The notes under the pieces: generated by a model
Told to the model about the DNA's origin: nothing
The model's input: only the letters and a program-made list of their open reading frames with translations
The model's database searches: none
Shown: positions 54,194 through 63,821 of the stretch, one piece after another
Position numbering within the stretch: position 1 is the first letter of the stretch
How the letters are laid out: the number at the start of each line of letters is the position of its first letter
From: Acinetobacter lwoffii
Lineage (GTDB): Bacteria; Pseudomonadota; Gammaproteobacteria; Pseudomonadales; Moraxellaceae
Length of the DNA stretch: 64,000 nucleotides
Direction of reading: 5' to 3'
NCBI RefSeq assembly: GCF_024129355.1
Contig: NZ_JAMXXP010000004.1
Span: forward strand, 89,901 to 153,900
Translations under genes and position numbers: made by a program

Positions 54194-55525
54194 ATGCCAA
54201 GTTTGACACCGTTACATGAAACCTATTGTCGATGGGACCGAACCCCGCCGAGTCAGGCCGATGTACTGGAAGGTCTGGCGCAGCTGGTGACGATGCGCTT
54301 TAACGATGTGGTTCAGGAGCTGATCAAGAGTATTCAACGCGAAATCTTAATGAGTATTTTTGGTTTAAGTGAAAATAATTCAGAAAAAATTCAGAATATT
54401 CCTTCAATCGTGCGGCTCTACCAAATGTCTTATGACATGCTGTTTCATTACGGCAATACCCTGATTGCCCCTGCTTTGCGCCAGATTATTGAACGCTTTC
54501 CTAAACTGCATAATAAACCGCTGACACCTTCCTTGCATTTTCTGGTCAGTGTCTTAAATGGCATTATCGGGGATTATCTGCTGAAATATCAAAACCCTCT
54601 AGCCCTGCCGATGGTGATCTATGACCATTATGGCTCGCTGCAAAAAGGTGAGCTAAGCGGTCGTATTACTTTGTTTGTACATGGCTTATGCATGAACCAT
54701 TTAGACTGGTCAAATCGCAAATATGAAGGCATTGGGGCAAAATTACTGGCGCAGCGCGACCGCAATACCATGCTCTACCTGAATTACAATACTGGACGCC
54801 GGATTTCTGCCAATGGTCGAAGTCTGGCGAATACCTTACAGGATCTGATTGCTCGCAATCCGAGAATTACCAGTATTGACCTGATCGGCCATAGCATGGG
54901 TGGACTGGTGTCACGCAGCGCACTGTTCTATGGCAAGCAGAATATGTATAGCTGGGTCAACATGGTGGAGAATCTGGTCTGTCTGGGTTCACCGCATCAT
55001 GGTGCGGTACTGGAACGTTTTGGTTTTAGCTTGCAGGACAAACTCGGACATTTCCCACTGATACGGCTGCTTGGTCATCTGGTCAATATTCGCAGTAACG
55101 GTATTCTGGATTTACGCCATGGCAGCGTCCGGGATGATGACTGGGAGCATAATCCGCTTCGGATTGGCTTTATGGATGATCACCGTAAACCTGCCCCGAT
55201 TCCGTCTCATATCGATACCTATCTGGTCGCCGGTACCATCGAGTTTGAAAACCGCAAGAACAAGACCTTGCATATGATTGGCGATTATCTGGTCAGTATT
55301 AAAAGTGCTTTGGGCGAGCATCCCAATCCGCGTTTCCAGCTTAAAGTCCCGGACGCAAACAAGGCGATTTTTTATGGCCTGAACCATTTTGAAATTCAGT
55401 ATCATCCACTGGTGGCGGAACAGGTGGCGCGCTGGTTCTATCCAAGTGTAGAAGATGAAGCCTTTGATCAGATTCGTGAATATATGACGGATCTGGACAG
55501 TCTGGAAGGTATTGCCCTGACTTAA
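54194..55525 (+). CDS. Large alpha/beta hydrolase of the PGAP1/lipase type
   Basis: A 443-residue protein. An N-terminal helical region of about 140 residues (FNDVVQELIKSIQREILMSIFG) precedes the hydrolase core: ITLFVHGLCMNHLDW (near 158), the nucleophile elbow IDLIGHSMGGLVSRSAL (Ser near 235), and a GLNHFEIQYHPLV region with the catalytic His near 410. It resembles lipase/PGAP1-like enzymes. No signal peptide is visible. I place the start at 54194, after AGGACAGGA; a TTG further upstream is in frame. The substrate is unknown. Confidence 0.8.
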   Translation: MPSLTPLHETYCRWDRTPPSQADVLEGLAQLVTMRFNDVVQELIKSIQREILMSIFGLSENNSEKIQNIPSIVRLYQMSYDMLFHYGNTLIAPALRQIIERFPKLHNKPLTPSLHFLVSVLNGIIGDYLLKYQNPLALPMVIYDHYGSLQKGELSGRITLFVHGLCMNHLDWSNRKYEGIGAKLLAQRDRNTMLYLNYNTGRRISANGRSLANTLQDLIARNPRITSIDLIGHSMGGLVSRSALFYGKQNMYSWVNMVENLVCLGSPHHGAVLERFGFSLQDKLGHFPLIRLLGHLVNIRSNGILDLRHGSVRDDDWEHNPLRIGFMDDHRKPAPIPSHIDTYLVAGTIEFENRKNKTLHMIGDYLVSIKSALGEHPNPRFQLKVPDANKAIFYGLNHFEIQYHPLVAEQVARWFYPSVEDEAFDQIREYMTDLDSLEGIALT

Positions 55526-55532
55526 CTCTCCG

Positions 55533-55565
55533 TACATTAAAAAGCCCTCCATTGAGGGCTTTTTA
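55533..55565. terminator. Bidirectional terminator, hydrolase gene / dsbB
   Basis: AAAAAGCCCTC-catt-GAGGGCTTTTT between convergent genes. Confidence 0.88.
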
Positions 55566-55577
55566 ATAGGAACTTGA

Positions 55578-56105
55578 TTAGTATTTATCTCTGAGTCGTT
55601 TCACCGGTGCAGTTTTGTATTTACGCAGCAGCTGCCACAGGCTGATCAGCAATAAAATACTGAAGAAGATCAACGACCAGACCGGTAGGGATTGGCCCAA
55701 GAAAGTCCAGTCAATCGTGGCACACTCCCCAGAACCATTCAGCACCTGTTGCAGTACAGACTGCATCGGCAAGGTGTCCAGCCAGTACTCCAGACCAGGA
55801 CCACAGCTCGGTACCTGATCTGGTGGCAGGTTCTGTAACCAGACATGCCGCGCAGCTACACCCACAGACCATAAAATACTAAGCGAACCCAGCAAGGCAT
55901 AGATCCGCTTCATGAGATTGGATGCAGGATTATGCAGGAATGCGATTAGTGAGATGATCCCGAGTCCGATTAATCCAACACGCTGAAACACACAGAGCGG
56001 ACAAGGCGCCAGACCCTGTACATGCTCAAGATATAAGGCAAATGCCATGCCGATGACAGCAGCCAGAAACAACATACCACTCACGAAGCGATAACCCCAT
56101 TGCAT
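55578..56105 (-). CDS. dsbB: Disulfide bond formation protein B
   Basis: A 175-residue inner-membrane protein with four helices. It re-oxidises DsbA and passes electrons to quinone. The first periplasmic pair is C35-PL-C38 in LAPCPLCVFQR, which includes the quinone-binding Arg. The second pair lies in VPSCGPGLEYWL and GSGECATIDW. All four cysteines are present. It is 18 bases from gshA on the same strand, a thiol-related neighbour. Confidence 0.95.
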   Translation of the reverse strand: MQWGYRFVSGMLFLAAVIGMAFALYLEHVQGLAPCPLCVFQRVGLIGLGIISLIAFLHNPASNLMKRIYALLGSLSILWSVGVAARHVWLQNLPPDQVPSCGPGLEYWLDTLPMQSVLQQVLNGSGECATIDWTFLGQSLPVWSLIFFSILLLISLWQLLRKYKTAPVKRLRDKY

Positions 56106-56123
56106 GGTGAATCCTCTTATTTT

Positions 56124-57701
56124 TTATCGATATTGGGCTAAATAATCAGCAAAACTGATGCTGCTATCTTGCTCGAGTTGCTGTTGCTGCTGCAATGACT
56201 TTTGTGACATTTCTTCAAAATAAGCCAGGGTTTCCGGGCTGAGCTGATGTTCTTCATAGACACTGCTGTGCTGTTGGGCCAGATGTTGGCCAAAATGCCA
56301 CATACCGCCCTGCTCACGTGTATCCCCGACCACCAGAGCAGACAAGGTGGCATCGACTTCATCGACCCGGATCATCATGGTTTTTAAAGCATCAGTATAT
56401 AGAGTACTGTCGTAGGCTGAATTTAACAGCTTGGCCAGGGGATGCATACGCTGCAAATGCATGGCACACCAATCTTCAATCGGATAAGACTGGCCATTTT
56501 CCATAATTGCCGCATTTGGCGCGCGACCACGGTTCACTACTTCAGCCTGATTCTGCTCAATAATATCCTGTTCATCACTGAGTAGTGCCGGACTATCTTG
56601 CAATAAACAGTACAAGGCTACCACTTCAAGGAAACCGGCCGTATCTTCATTAATGCCAATCGGGCTGTATGGATTGACATCGACTGCGCGCAGCTCGACA
56701 TAGGCAATCCCACGATTTTCCAGTGCCTGTGACGGGGTTTCACCCGCGAGTGGCACCTGTTTCGGGCGCACTAAGCTGTAATATTCATTTTCGATTTGCA
56801 ACACATGATCATTGATCTGGATCGGCTGGCCATTGGCATCATCTAGTCCCAGACGACTAAACGGTTTATACGGCGTTTTAACGGCTTTTTGCAGTCCGTC
56901 CAGATAGTCCTGCAAATTATTGTAGTGAATACCGAGCTGTTTCTGCGCAGAGTTTTGATAGCCAAAACGTCCCATACGCAGCGCGGTCGCATAAGGCGAA
57001 TACAAAGTGCCTTTCACCAATGGCAGCAAGAAATGATCACGGCCAGTCATAAAGCACTGGCAGACTGCCGGACTGGCCCCGATCAGGAACATCACCAGTG
57101 GGGTCAGACGAATAAAGTTACGGATCAGGCCCATATAGCGATGGCTGCGATAATCCTGCAAGCTCAATGCTTTCAGCGCTTCGTCCTGTTCCTGCTGTTG
57201 CAGTGCCTCGAAGAGATGGTCCGGGAAAGACAGGTTGTAATGCACGCCTGAAATCGTCTGCATACGGCGGCCATAACGCACACCTAGACCATGACGATAC
57301 AAGGTTTTAAACAGACCGATATTCGAGCTGCCATATTGTGCCAGCGGAATGCTGTCATCGCGGCTGTCGAGCATACATGGCATCGACAACGGCCAGAGCT
57401 TTTCATCATTTTCCAGATGACGATGCACAATCGCATGAATATCGCTGAGATAGTCCAGCGCTTTTTTAATACTGTCCTGTGGCGGAGTAATAAACTCCAT
57501 CAACGCTTCAGAATAGTCCGTGGTGATATGTGGATGAGTCAAGGCTGAACCCAAGGCACGAGGATGCGCTGCCTGTGACAGGAAACCATCACTTTGCATA
57601 CGCAAGCTTTCACGCTCGATACCACGCAGCATGCCTTTGATGAGTGACGACTCGACCCAGGTCGGTAATACATTTTGGGAAGTCGATTCAGGTTGACTCA
57701 T
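56124..57701 (-). CDS. gshA: Glutamate--cysteine ligase
   Basis: A 525-residue enzyme of the gamma-proteobacterial GshA type, making gamma-glutamylcysteine for glutathione. It has GIERESLRM (near 28), TTDYSEALMEFITPP (near 61), RMGRFGYQNSAQ (near 243), and YVELRAVDVNPYSPIGI (near 336). Length agrees with the family (about 520). It is followed on the same strand by dsbB. The terminal Gln-rich part (QKSLQQQQQLEQD) is low-complexity. Confidence 0.96.
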   Translation of the reverse strand: MSQPESTSQNVLPTWVESSLIKGMLRGIERESLRMQSDGFLSQAAHPRALGSALTHPHITTDYSEALMEFITPPQDSIKKALDYLSDIHAIVHRHLENDEKLWPLSMPCMLDSRDDSIPLAQYGSSNIGLFKTLYRHGLGVRYGRRMQTISGVHYNLSFPDHLFEALQQQEQDEALKALSLQDYRSHRYMGLIRNFIRLTPLVMFLIGASPAVCQCFMTGRDHFLLPLVKGTLYSPYATALRMGRFGYQNSAQKQLGIHYNNLQDYLDGLQKAVKTPYKPFSRLGLDDANGQPIQINDHVLQIENEYYSLVRPKQVPLAGETPSQALENRGIAYVELRAVDVNPYSPIGINEDTAGFLEVVALYCLLQDSPALLSDEQDIIEQNQAEVVNRGRAPNAAIMENGQSYPIEDWCAMHLQRMHPLAKLLNSAYDSTLYTDALKTMMIRVDEVDATLSALVVGDTREQGGMWHFGQHLAQQHSSVYEEHQLSPETLAYFEEMSQKSLQQQQQLEQDSSISFADYLAQYR

Positions 57702-57912
57702 TACAATCTCGCTTAAGGGGGCTAAATTATTAAATTAAAATCATCGGTTTAATCAGTATAACGTGATTTCGTGCCGGCATATGACAGGCTGCCTAGTTTT
57801 CAGGCAAACCATTGATTTTTAATTTGGCAAATTTTTAACACAAACTTCCTCTATAAGACATGGAAAATTTGTGATTTTATTAACAAATAGATGCTAATGA
57901 ATTGTAAATATT

Positions 57913-58452
57913 ATGAATTATCAAGATATTTTAGACTTCTGGTTTCATGCGGACAGCCAGCCTCTGTGGTTTAGCCAAAGTCATGAATTCGACCAAAGTA
58001 TTGCACAGCAGTTCATGAGCACCCATCAGCAGGCAGCCCGGGCTGAACTTTGGGGCTGGCGTAAAACCGCAGAAGGTCGGCTGGCCGAAATTATTGTGCT
58101 AGATCAATTTTCACGAAATTTATTCCGTGATTCTCCCCAAGCTTTTGCCCAAGACAGTTTGGCACTGGCCTTGGCTCAGGAAGCCATCAGCCTGAACCTG
58201 GATCAACAGCTCAGTCCAGAACAACGTGCCTTTCTGTATATGCCATTTATGCACAGCGAATCCAAACTAATTCATGAATTCGCCTTAAAACTGTTTCAGC
58301 GTCTGGGCAATCCGACCAATCTGGAATTTGAGAAAAAGCATAAAGTTATTATTGACCGCTTTGGACGTTATCCGCACCGAAACCAGATTCTGGGTCGTGC
58401 ATCGACCGATGAAGAACTTACTTTCCTGACCCAACCCGATAGCAGTTTTTAA
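57913..58452 (+). CDS. DUF924 family protein
   Basis: A 179-residue soluble protein with the DUF924 signature. It begins DILDFWF, then LAEIIVLDQFSRNLFRDSPQAFAQDSLALALAQEAI and RAFLYMPFMHSESKLIHEFALKLF. It ends with FGRYPHRNQILGRASTDEEL. The fold is helical, TPR-like. The function is unknown; members are widespread single-domain proteins. Divergent from gshA across 211 bases. Confidence 0.9.
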   Translation: MNYQDILDFWFHADSQPLWFSQSHEFDQSIAQQFMSTHQQAARAELWGWRKTAEGRLAEIIVLDQFSRNLFRDSPQAFAQDSLALALAQEAISLNLDQQLSPEQRAFLYMPFMHSESKLIHEFALKLFQRLGNPTNLEFEKKHKVIIDRFGRYPHRNQILGRASTDEELTFLTQPDSSF

Positions 58453-58504
58453 GATTTTTTAAGACCGGCTGTCTGAACTGGATCATTGCATCAGGAGATC
58501 GAAC

Positions 58505-59056
58505 ATGAAAAACATGCTACTGGGATTGAGTGTGATTGCTGCCATCAGCCTGACTGGCTGTGCAACCACACCATCAAAGCCCTTAACATTTGATCAGTTA
58601 GGTCGCTACAGTACCACTCCCCTCAACAGCAACACTTACCGTATCAGCTTTCAGGCCCGTCCCAATATGAGCTTTGGCACAGCTGAAGAAATTACCCTGC
58701 TCAAAGCCGCACAGACCACCGTACAAAATGGCTTTCAATTCTTCAGAGTACTGAATGATCCAAGTAACCGCACCCAGCAACCTCCACGGCAAGCCATCGT
58801 CTATCCGGCGCCGAGCTTTTATCCGTACGGGTATTACCGCCGATATCCGGGATTCTGGCCAGACCCATTCTATGACCGTCCTTATACCGTGACTCTGGAT
58901 CCTGCCCAGGTGGCTTATACCATTGAATGCTTCAAGGCCAATCAGGCGCCTCAAGATGCCTTTGATGCCCGCTTGATTTTACAGTCACTTGGGGCTAAAT
59001 ATGGTTTAAGTCCATCCGGTGCAGTGCTGCAACCGCAACCGGCCAATCCCTCCTGA
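58505..59056 (+). CDS. CC0125/CC1285-like lipoprotein
   Basis: A 183-residue lipoprotein with lipobox LTGC at Cys19. The mature part holds YRISFQARPNMSFGTAEEITLLKAAQTTVQNGFQFFRVL, the pattern of the CC0125/CC1285 family. It has a Pro/Tyr-rich middle (PSFYPYGYYRRYPGFWPDPF) and a Cys in TIECF. No function is known. It lies 52 bases after the DUF924 gene and 11 bases before the DUF445 gene, so the three probably share a transcript. Confidence 0.8.
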   Translation: MKNMLLGLSVIAAISLTGCATTPSKPLTFDQLGRYSTTPLNSNTYRISFQARPNMSFGTAEEITLLKAAQTTVQNGFQFFRVLNDPSNRTQQPPRQAIVYPAPSFYPYGYYRRYPGFWPDPFYDRPYTVTLDPAQVAYTIECFKANQAPQDAFDARLILQSLGAKYGLSPSGAVLQPQPANPS

Positions 59057-59067
59057 CAGGATGATCT

Positions 59068-60369
59068 ATGCAGACAGAGCGTATCTCCCCGAGCTTACAA
59101 CGCAGTAAACGTTTCGCGACCATCGCCCTGGTGGTCGCCGTACTGATCTGGTTGGCATTGATGGTTGCAGCCAAATTGCTACCTGAATATGTCTGGCTCA
59201 TTCATATTCTGATGCTCTCGGCAGAAGCGGGTGTGGTCGGTGGTCTTGCGGACTGGTATGCGATTACCGTGCTGTTTCGTAACCCTTTTGGCAGATTGCC
59301 CATTCCCAAGTTTTTACGCGACCATACCGAAATCATTCCACGCAACAAGGCCCGTATTGCAGAGTCGATGGGCCGTTTTGTGCAGGAAAATTTTCTTTCT
59401 CCGCAAATTGTACAGCGCAGTCTGGACAGTACCGACCTGAGTCTGGCTGCAGGACGCTGGCTGGCCAATCCACAAAATAATGTCCAAGTGACTCAGGTAA
59501 TTCAACAGACGGTTCCTAAAATCTTTGAATTTGTCGGACAGGAACAGATTGCCGGATTTATCCAGAGCAACAGTGTGCAATGGGTCAAAAATACCCAGAT
59601 CAATACTCTGGCCAGCGAAATGCTGCATGCCGTTCTGGACAATGATTTCCATCAGGATGTGCTACAGCGCGGACTGGATGTGGTACATGCCTGGATGACC
59701 TCACATCCGGAACAAACCCGCGAGCTGACCCGCAACCTGTTTAAGGAAATGGGCGTGTGGAAACTGGCCAAAGGCGCCAGCTGGATCGGGATTGACGTGC
59801 AGCAACGCAGTATTGATTCCGTGATCGGGCGGGTTGAAGCCATGCTGGCCGATCCAGATCATCCATGGCGACTTAAAATTGAGAACATGGGACATAGCTG
59901 GATGTTGCAGCTGGCGGATAATGACAGTGAAGCCAGCCAACGTCTGAATGAAACCAAAGATGCCTTACTGGATAGCCCACAAGTGCTGAATTTTATCAGC
60001 GGTGCGGTGGTGATTTTATGTGATGCGATCAAGGCTGACTTGCAAAAACCGGATTCGGGGATTGCGGAAAATCTCAGAATTGCTATTCAACAGGTCGGTG
60101 AAAATATCATCTCGAATGCCTCGGTACGTGAGCTGCTGAATAAACGTCTCAGCGGAATCGCGGTTGACCTGAGTGACCAGTACAGTGAAAAAGTGATTCG
60201 TTTTATCAGCGAGCGCATTCACGAATGGGATTCAAGCGAGATGATCGACAAGATTGAAAATGAAGTCGGCGGCGACCTGCATATGATCCGGGTCAATGGA
60301 GTCGTGGTCGGTGCCTGTATCGGTCTGGTACTTGGGATTATCCGGGCGGCGGTAGAGCATTTAATTTAA
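59068..60369 (+). CDS. DUF445 family membrane protein
   Basis: A 433-residue protein with an N-terminal hairpin of two membrane helices (about residues 15-35 and 43-65, including EAGVVGGLADWYAITVLFRNPFGRLPIP, the DUF445 signature), a long cytoplasmic or periplasmic helical region, and a C-terminal helix (VVVGACIGLVLGIIRAAVEHL). This is the YjiN-like organisation. The function is unknown. It is closely spaced with the upstream lipoprotein gene. Confidence 0.88.
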   Translation: MQTERISPSLQRSKRFATIALVVAVLIWLALMVAAKLLPEYVWLIHILMLSAEAGVVGGLADWYAITVLFRNPFGRLPIPKFLRDHTEIIPRNKARIAESMGRFVQENFLSPQIVQRSLDSTDLSLAAGRWLANPQNNVQVTQVIQQTVPKIFEFVGQEQIAGFIQSNSVQWVKNTQINTLASEMLHAVLDNDFHQDVLQRGLDVVHAWMTSHPEQTRELTRNLFKEMGVWKLAKGASWIGIDVQQRSIDSVIGRVEAMLADPDHPWRLKIENMGHSWMLQLADNDSEASQRLNETKDALLDSPQVLNFISGAVVILCDAIKADLQKPDSGIAENLRIAIQQVGENIISNASVRELLNKRLSGIAVDLSDQYSEKVIRFISERIHEWDSSEMIDKIENEVGGDLHMIRVNGVVVGACIGLVLGIIRAAVEHLI

Positions 60370-60457
60370 AGATGACGCTATTCGTCCCATACATCCCGAC
60401 TTTTAAAATATCCAAGAATTGACTCCAGCCAGATCAAATTTAAGATTTAAAAAATGA

Positions 60458-60745
60458 TCACTTGGGTGGCTGAGGTCCGGACATATCGACCAATAGCCCC
60501 GTGAATTTGCGTACGAACGGCAATAAGGTCACCACAATCGGAAAAGCAATCGCCCAGGAAATCATCCAGTTATGAAACCAGAGTGCCATAAATCCATCAA
60601 TCCAGCCAAGATTACGCAGCATATTGATCATGGAAATAATGCCACTCATCAGGCAGGACAGGATAAAAGGCACAATAATCAATGCCCATTTTGCAGGGAG
60701 TTTAGGAATATGACCGATAATGGTCGGACGTTGTGATGCAGCCAC
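60458..60745 (-). CDS. DUF2798 small membrane protein
   Basis: A 95-residue protein with two transmembrane helices (about 20-43 and 58-80) linked by NMLRNLGWIDGFMALWFHNW, the DUF2798 pattern. No function is established. Convergent with the DUF445 gene and divergent from argS. Confidence 0.82.
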   Translation of the reverse strand: MAASQRPTIIGHIPKLPAKWALIIVPFILSCLMSGIISMINMLRNLGWIDGFMALWFHNWMISWAIAFPIVVTLLPFVRKFTGLLVDMSGPQPPK

Positions 60746-61004
60746 GACATGCTCTTTTTACTGTTTTCAGATGACTAATATAAGCCAAATTCTGTAGGGT
60801 GAAGCATTGTTTTTTTCATCTGAAATGTTGAGCTGAAAACTGGTGTTATTTTCACGGGATTAATCCGTTGATTTTCCCTTTCTTTAGTCAAAAACTTCTG
60901 ACGAAGTGATCCTCTACTTTTTATTCCCTAGAAATGCTTTTACCTAAACAGCCTGAAATTTGCTATATTTGCTGTTTTTCTGCGATCTCTATTTTCGACT
61001 GATT

Positions 61005-62795
61005 ATGAATACGGCAATACAAGCAGCTCTCGATCATGCAGTGCACACTTTACAGGCACAAGGCGTACTCCCATCTGACTGGAACAATACAAGTAATTTG
61101 ACGCGTACCAAAGACCGAAGCCATGGTGACTTTGCGTCGAATATTGCCATGATCGCGTCGAAAGCTGCGGGTATGAAGCCACGTGATTTAGCGGAAAAAA
61201 TTCTTGCTGCCCTGCCTGAAGTGGCGGATATCAGCAAGGCAGAAATTGCCGGTCCTGGTTTTATTAACTTCTTCCTGAATGCTGACCAGCGCTTTGCAGT
61301 CCTTGATCAAATTCAGGCACAACAGGCGACTTATGGTCGTACCCAGGTCAATGCGGATAAACGTATCCAGGTTGAATTCGTGTCTGCCAACCCGACCTCT
61401 AGCCTGCACGTAGGTCATGGTCGTGGTGCCGCGTATGGTATGACGGTTGCGAATTTGCTTGAAGCGACTGGTGCTAAAGTCGACCGCGAATACTATGTCA
61501 ATGATGCTGGCCGTCAAATGGACATTCTGGCGACTTCGACTTATCTGCGCTACTTAGAATTAACGGGTCAGGAACTGGTGTTCCCGAAAAATGCCTACCA
61601 AGGTGACTACGTTAAAGAAATCGCGCAAAGCATTATTGATCAGGATGGCGACGCCTATGTACGTCCTGTGGCTGACGTGTATAAAAACGTGCCTGAAGAT
61701 GTACAGTTTGCAGCTGAATTAGATGCAGATGGCAATAAAGTCATATTGTCTGGCGATAAAGAAAAACACATCGATGGTTTGATCTTTAATTCACAAGCGT
61801 TAATTGGCACAGGCTACCGCGTATTCTTGCAAGCCGCGCTTAAAGCTATCTTAGATGATATTAAAGATGACCTAGGCGAATTTGGTGTAACCTTCAATCA
61901 ATGGTTCAGCGAAGAATCATTGACAGACAAAATTGAAGAAGCCTTACAGACCTTAGATCAGCGTGGTTTCCTGTATGAACTGGATGGCAACATCTGGTTC
62001 AAATCCACTGCATTCGGTGATGAAAAAGACCGTGTCGTGAAACGTCGTAATGGTCAGACCACTTACTTCGCGTCTGACATTGCTTACCACCTGAACAAAT
62101 TACAACGTGGCTATACCGATATTATTGATATCTGGGGTTCAGATCACCACGGTTATATCGCACGTGTAAAAGCGGCCATTGATGCGCTAGGCTATGACTC
62201 GAAGAAATTAACGGTTCTTCTGGTTCAGTTCGTAAGTCTTTGGCGTGGCGGCGAAATGGTACAAATGTCATCCCGTTCAGGCCAGTTTGTGACCTTGCGT
62301 GATCTGCGTAAAGAAGTCGGCAATGATGCTGCACGTTTTTACTACGTAATGCGTAAGTCTGAACAGCACATTGATTTTGACTTGGATCTTGCTGTGTCAC
62401 AAAGCAAGGACAACGCCGTGTATTACATCCAGTATGCACATGCCCGTATCTGTCGTATGTTAGAAAAAGCAGCTTCTACCAATGTCAACTTTGATGCTAT
62501 AGCAGCACGTAATTTGGCGGCCAAGCTTGAACTTGATGCTGAAACTGAAATCCTGGCCAAGCTGGCTGCCTACCCAGAAATTCTGGTACGTGCTGCAAAC
62601 AGCTATGAGCCGCATCAAATCGGTAACTACCTGAAAGAGCTAGCAGCATTATTCCACGGCTGGTACAACGACAATAAAGTACTCGGTGATGATGCTGAAT
62701 TGACCCAAGCACGCTTATTGTTATCAGTGAACGTGCGTCAGGTACTGCGTAACGGTCTGGAACTGCTTGGCGTATCAGCTCCTGAGAGCATGTAA
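61005..62795 (+). CDS. argS: Arginyl-tRNA synthetase
   Basis: A 596-residue class I synthetase charging tRNA-Arg. It has the N-terminal additional domain, VEFVSANPTSSLHVGHGRGAAYG with the HIGH-type motif (near 122), DIWGSDHHGYIARVKAAI (near 370), VQMSSRSGQFVTL at the KMSKS position (near 412), and the C-terminal anticodon-binding domain (DAARFYYVMRKSEQHIDFDLDL). I set the start at 61005, where MNTAIQAALDHAV gives the expected N-terminus; an upstream TTG would add an unrelated stretch. Its stop codon lies within a repeated element. Confidence 0.97.
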   Translation: MNTAIQAALDHAVHTLQAQGVLPSDWNNTSNLTRTKDRSHGDFASNIAMIASKAAGMKPRDLAEKILAALPEVADISKAEIAGPGFINFFLNADQRFAVLDQIQAQQATYGRTQVNADKRIQVEFVSANPTSSLHVGHGRGAAYGMTVANLLEATGAKVDREYYVNDAGRQMDILATSTYLRYLELTGQELVFPKNAYQGDYVKEIAQSIIDQDGDAYVRPVADVYKNVPEDVQFAAELDADGNKVILSGDKEKHIDGLIFNSQALIGTGYRVFLQAALKAILDDIKDDLGEFGVTFNQWFSEESLTDKIEEALQTLDQRGFLYELDGNIWFKSTAFGDEKDRVVKRRNGQTTYFASDIAYHLNKLQRGYTDIIDIWGSDHHGYIARVKAAIDALGYDSKKLTVLLVQFVSLWRGGEMVQMSSRSGQFVTLRDLRKEVGNDAARFYYVMRKSEQHIDFDLDLAVSQSKDNAVYYIQYAHARICRMLEKAASTNVNFDAIAARNLAAKLELDAETEILAKLAAYPEILVRAANSYEPHQIGNYLKELAALFHGWYNDNKVLGDDAELTQARLLLSVNVRQVLRNGLELLGVSAPESM

Positions 62796-62960
62796 GCAAA
62801 ACACTGTTTTGCATGCTCGCAAGGCGAGAGCTAGGCTCGAAGCAGAAATGTAAAGCACTGCTTTTACATTGATGCAAGAAGGTAAATAGTCAAAGCACTG
62901 CTTTTACATTGATGCAAGACAAGAGCTATGCTCGAAGTGAGCATGTAAGCAAAACATTGC
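62786..62960. repeat. Nested direct repeats overlapping the 3' end of argS
   Basis: A 28-base unit beginning AAAGCACTGCTTTTACAT occurs at 62852-62879 and 62892-62919, 40 bases apart and identical. A second unit beginning GAGCATGTAAGCAAAACA occurs at 62786 and again near 62939, the first copy containing the argS TAA stop. Related copies of AGAGCTAGGCTCGAAG and AGAGCTATGCTCGAAG lie between. Parts form hairpins (GCAAAAC-act-GTTTTGC; ATGTAAA-GCA with TGC-TTTTACAT). Confidence 0.75.
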
Positions 62961-63094
62961 CGTTTATCTGCTGAGCAGACATTTTGTAACTTTAGCTATG
63001 TGCTTGAAGATACAGATAAATTAAAATTCTGTGTGATTTTTGATCTAGAGGATGACTTTTGTATCCTGATCACATAGGATGAAGTGATAGTAGG

Positions 63095-63120
63095 GGCATA
63101 ACTGCTGTTATGCCTTTTCT
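63095..63120 (+). terminator. Terminator-like hairpin between argS and the SPOR gene
   Basis: GGCATAAC-tgct-GTTATGCC is a perfect 8-base stem followed by TTTTCT. It probably ends argS transcription, although it lies just before one possible start of the next gene. Confidence 0.6.
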
Positions 63121-63152
63121 ATATGTCCCGATTAATAAGAGGAAAATCCCAA

Positions 63153-63770
63153 GTGTTTGGAAAAACGCAACGCGGTGTATCTGAAAGACCGAATAAGCCT
63201 AAAAAGCCACTTATTCCAACCTGGCTCGGCACACTCGTGATCATTTTAATCGTGTTAAGTTTTTTGATGGCACTGATGCTCTGGAAGCCATGGGAACCGG
63301 TTAAACCGAAAACTCAAACAAGTGCTGAATCTGTCCAAGAAGAAGATACCAACAAAGATTATCGTTTTTATGACCTGTTACCACAACAGCAAGTGACGCC
63401 GATTCCTGAACAGGCCGTCCCTGAAAACAAAAATCAGGATACGGTAGTGATTGTAGAAGCACCTCGACCTGAAGTGGCTACACCTGAGGCGACCACAACT
63501 GAGCCTGGTTTAGAAGCCAGCGAAGCACCCGTTGCCGCTCCGGCCAGTTATATTCTGCAAGTTCGCAGCTTTGATGATCCAGATCAGGCCGATGCCCGCC
63601 GCGCCGAAATTATTCTCAATGGTTTATCTGCCGATGTGGTACGCAGTGTAGAAAATGGCAAAGTCTGGTATCGCGTGGTTTCAGGCCCTTATGATTCTGC
63701 CGAAGCCGCGATTATCGCACAGCAAACCTTACAAAATAGCGGGATCGATTCCATCGTCGTGAAACGATAA
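63153..63770 (+). CDS. SPOR-domain membrane protein
   Basis: A bitopic protein of about 205 residues. A basic cytoplasmic N-terminus (TQRGVSERPNKPKK), one transmembrane helix (LGTLVIILIVLSFLMALML), a Pro/Glu/Thr-rich linker and a C-terminal SPOR domain (YILQVRSFDDPDQADARRAEIILNG; VWYRVVSGPYDSAEAA) follow in order. SPOR domains bind denuded septal peptidoglycan, so a divisome (FtsN-like) role is likely. I prefer the GTG at 63153 with AAGAGGA nine bases upstream; an ATG at 63123 is in frame but lies only nine bases after the terminator stem. Confidence 0.85.
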   Translation: MFGKTQRGVSERPNKPKKPLIPTWLGTLVIILIVLSFLMALMLWKPWEPVKPKTQTSAESVQEEDTNKDYRFYDLLPQQQVTPIPEQAVPENKNQDTVVIVEAPRPEVATPEATTTEPGLEASEAPVAAPASYILQVRSFDDPDQADARRAEIILNGLSADVVRSVENGKVWYRVVSGPYDSAEAAIIAQQTLQNSGIDSIVVKR

Positions 63771-63783
63771 ATTTCTAGAAATA

Positions 63784-63811
63784 AAAAAGCGCCATCAGGC
63801 GCTTTTTTATT
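63784..63811 (+). terminator. Terminator after the SPOR gene
   Basis: AAAAAAGCGCC-atca-GGCGCTTTTTT, 14 bases past the stop. Confidence 0.9.
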
Positions 63812-63821
63812 GCTTTTTAGC

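Noticed and set aside
62852..62919. Repeats after argS as a CRISPR array
   Set aside because: Only two copies with a 12-base spacer and internal dyads that differ from CRISPR repeats, and no cas genes nearby.
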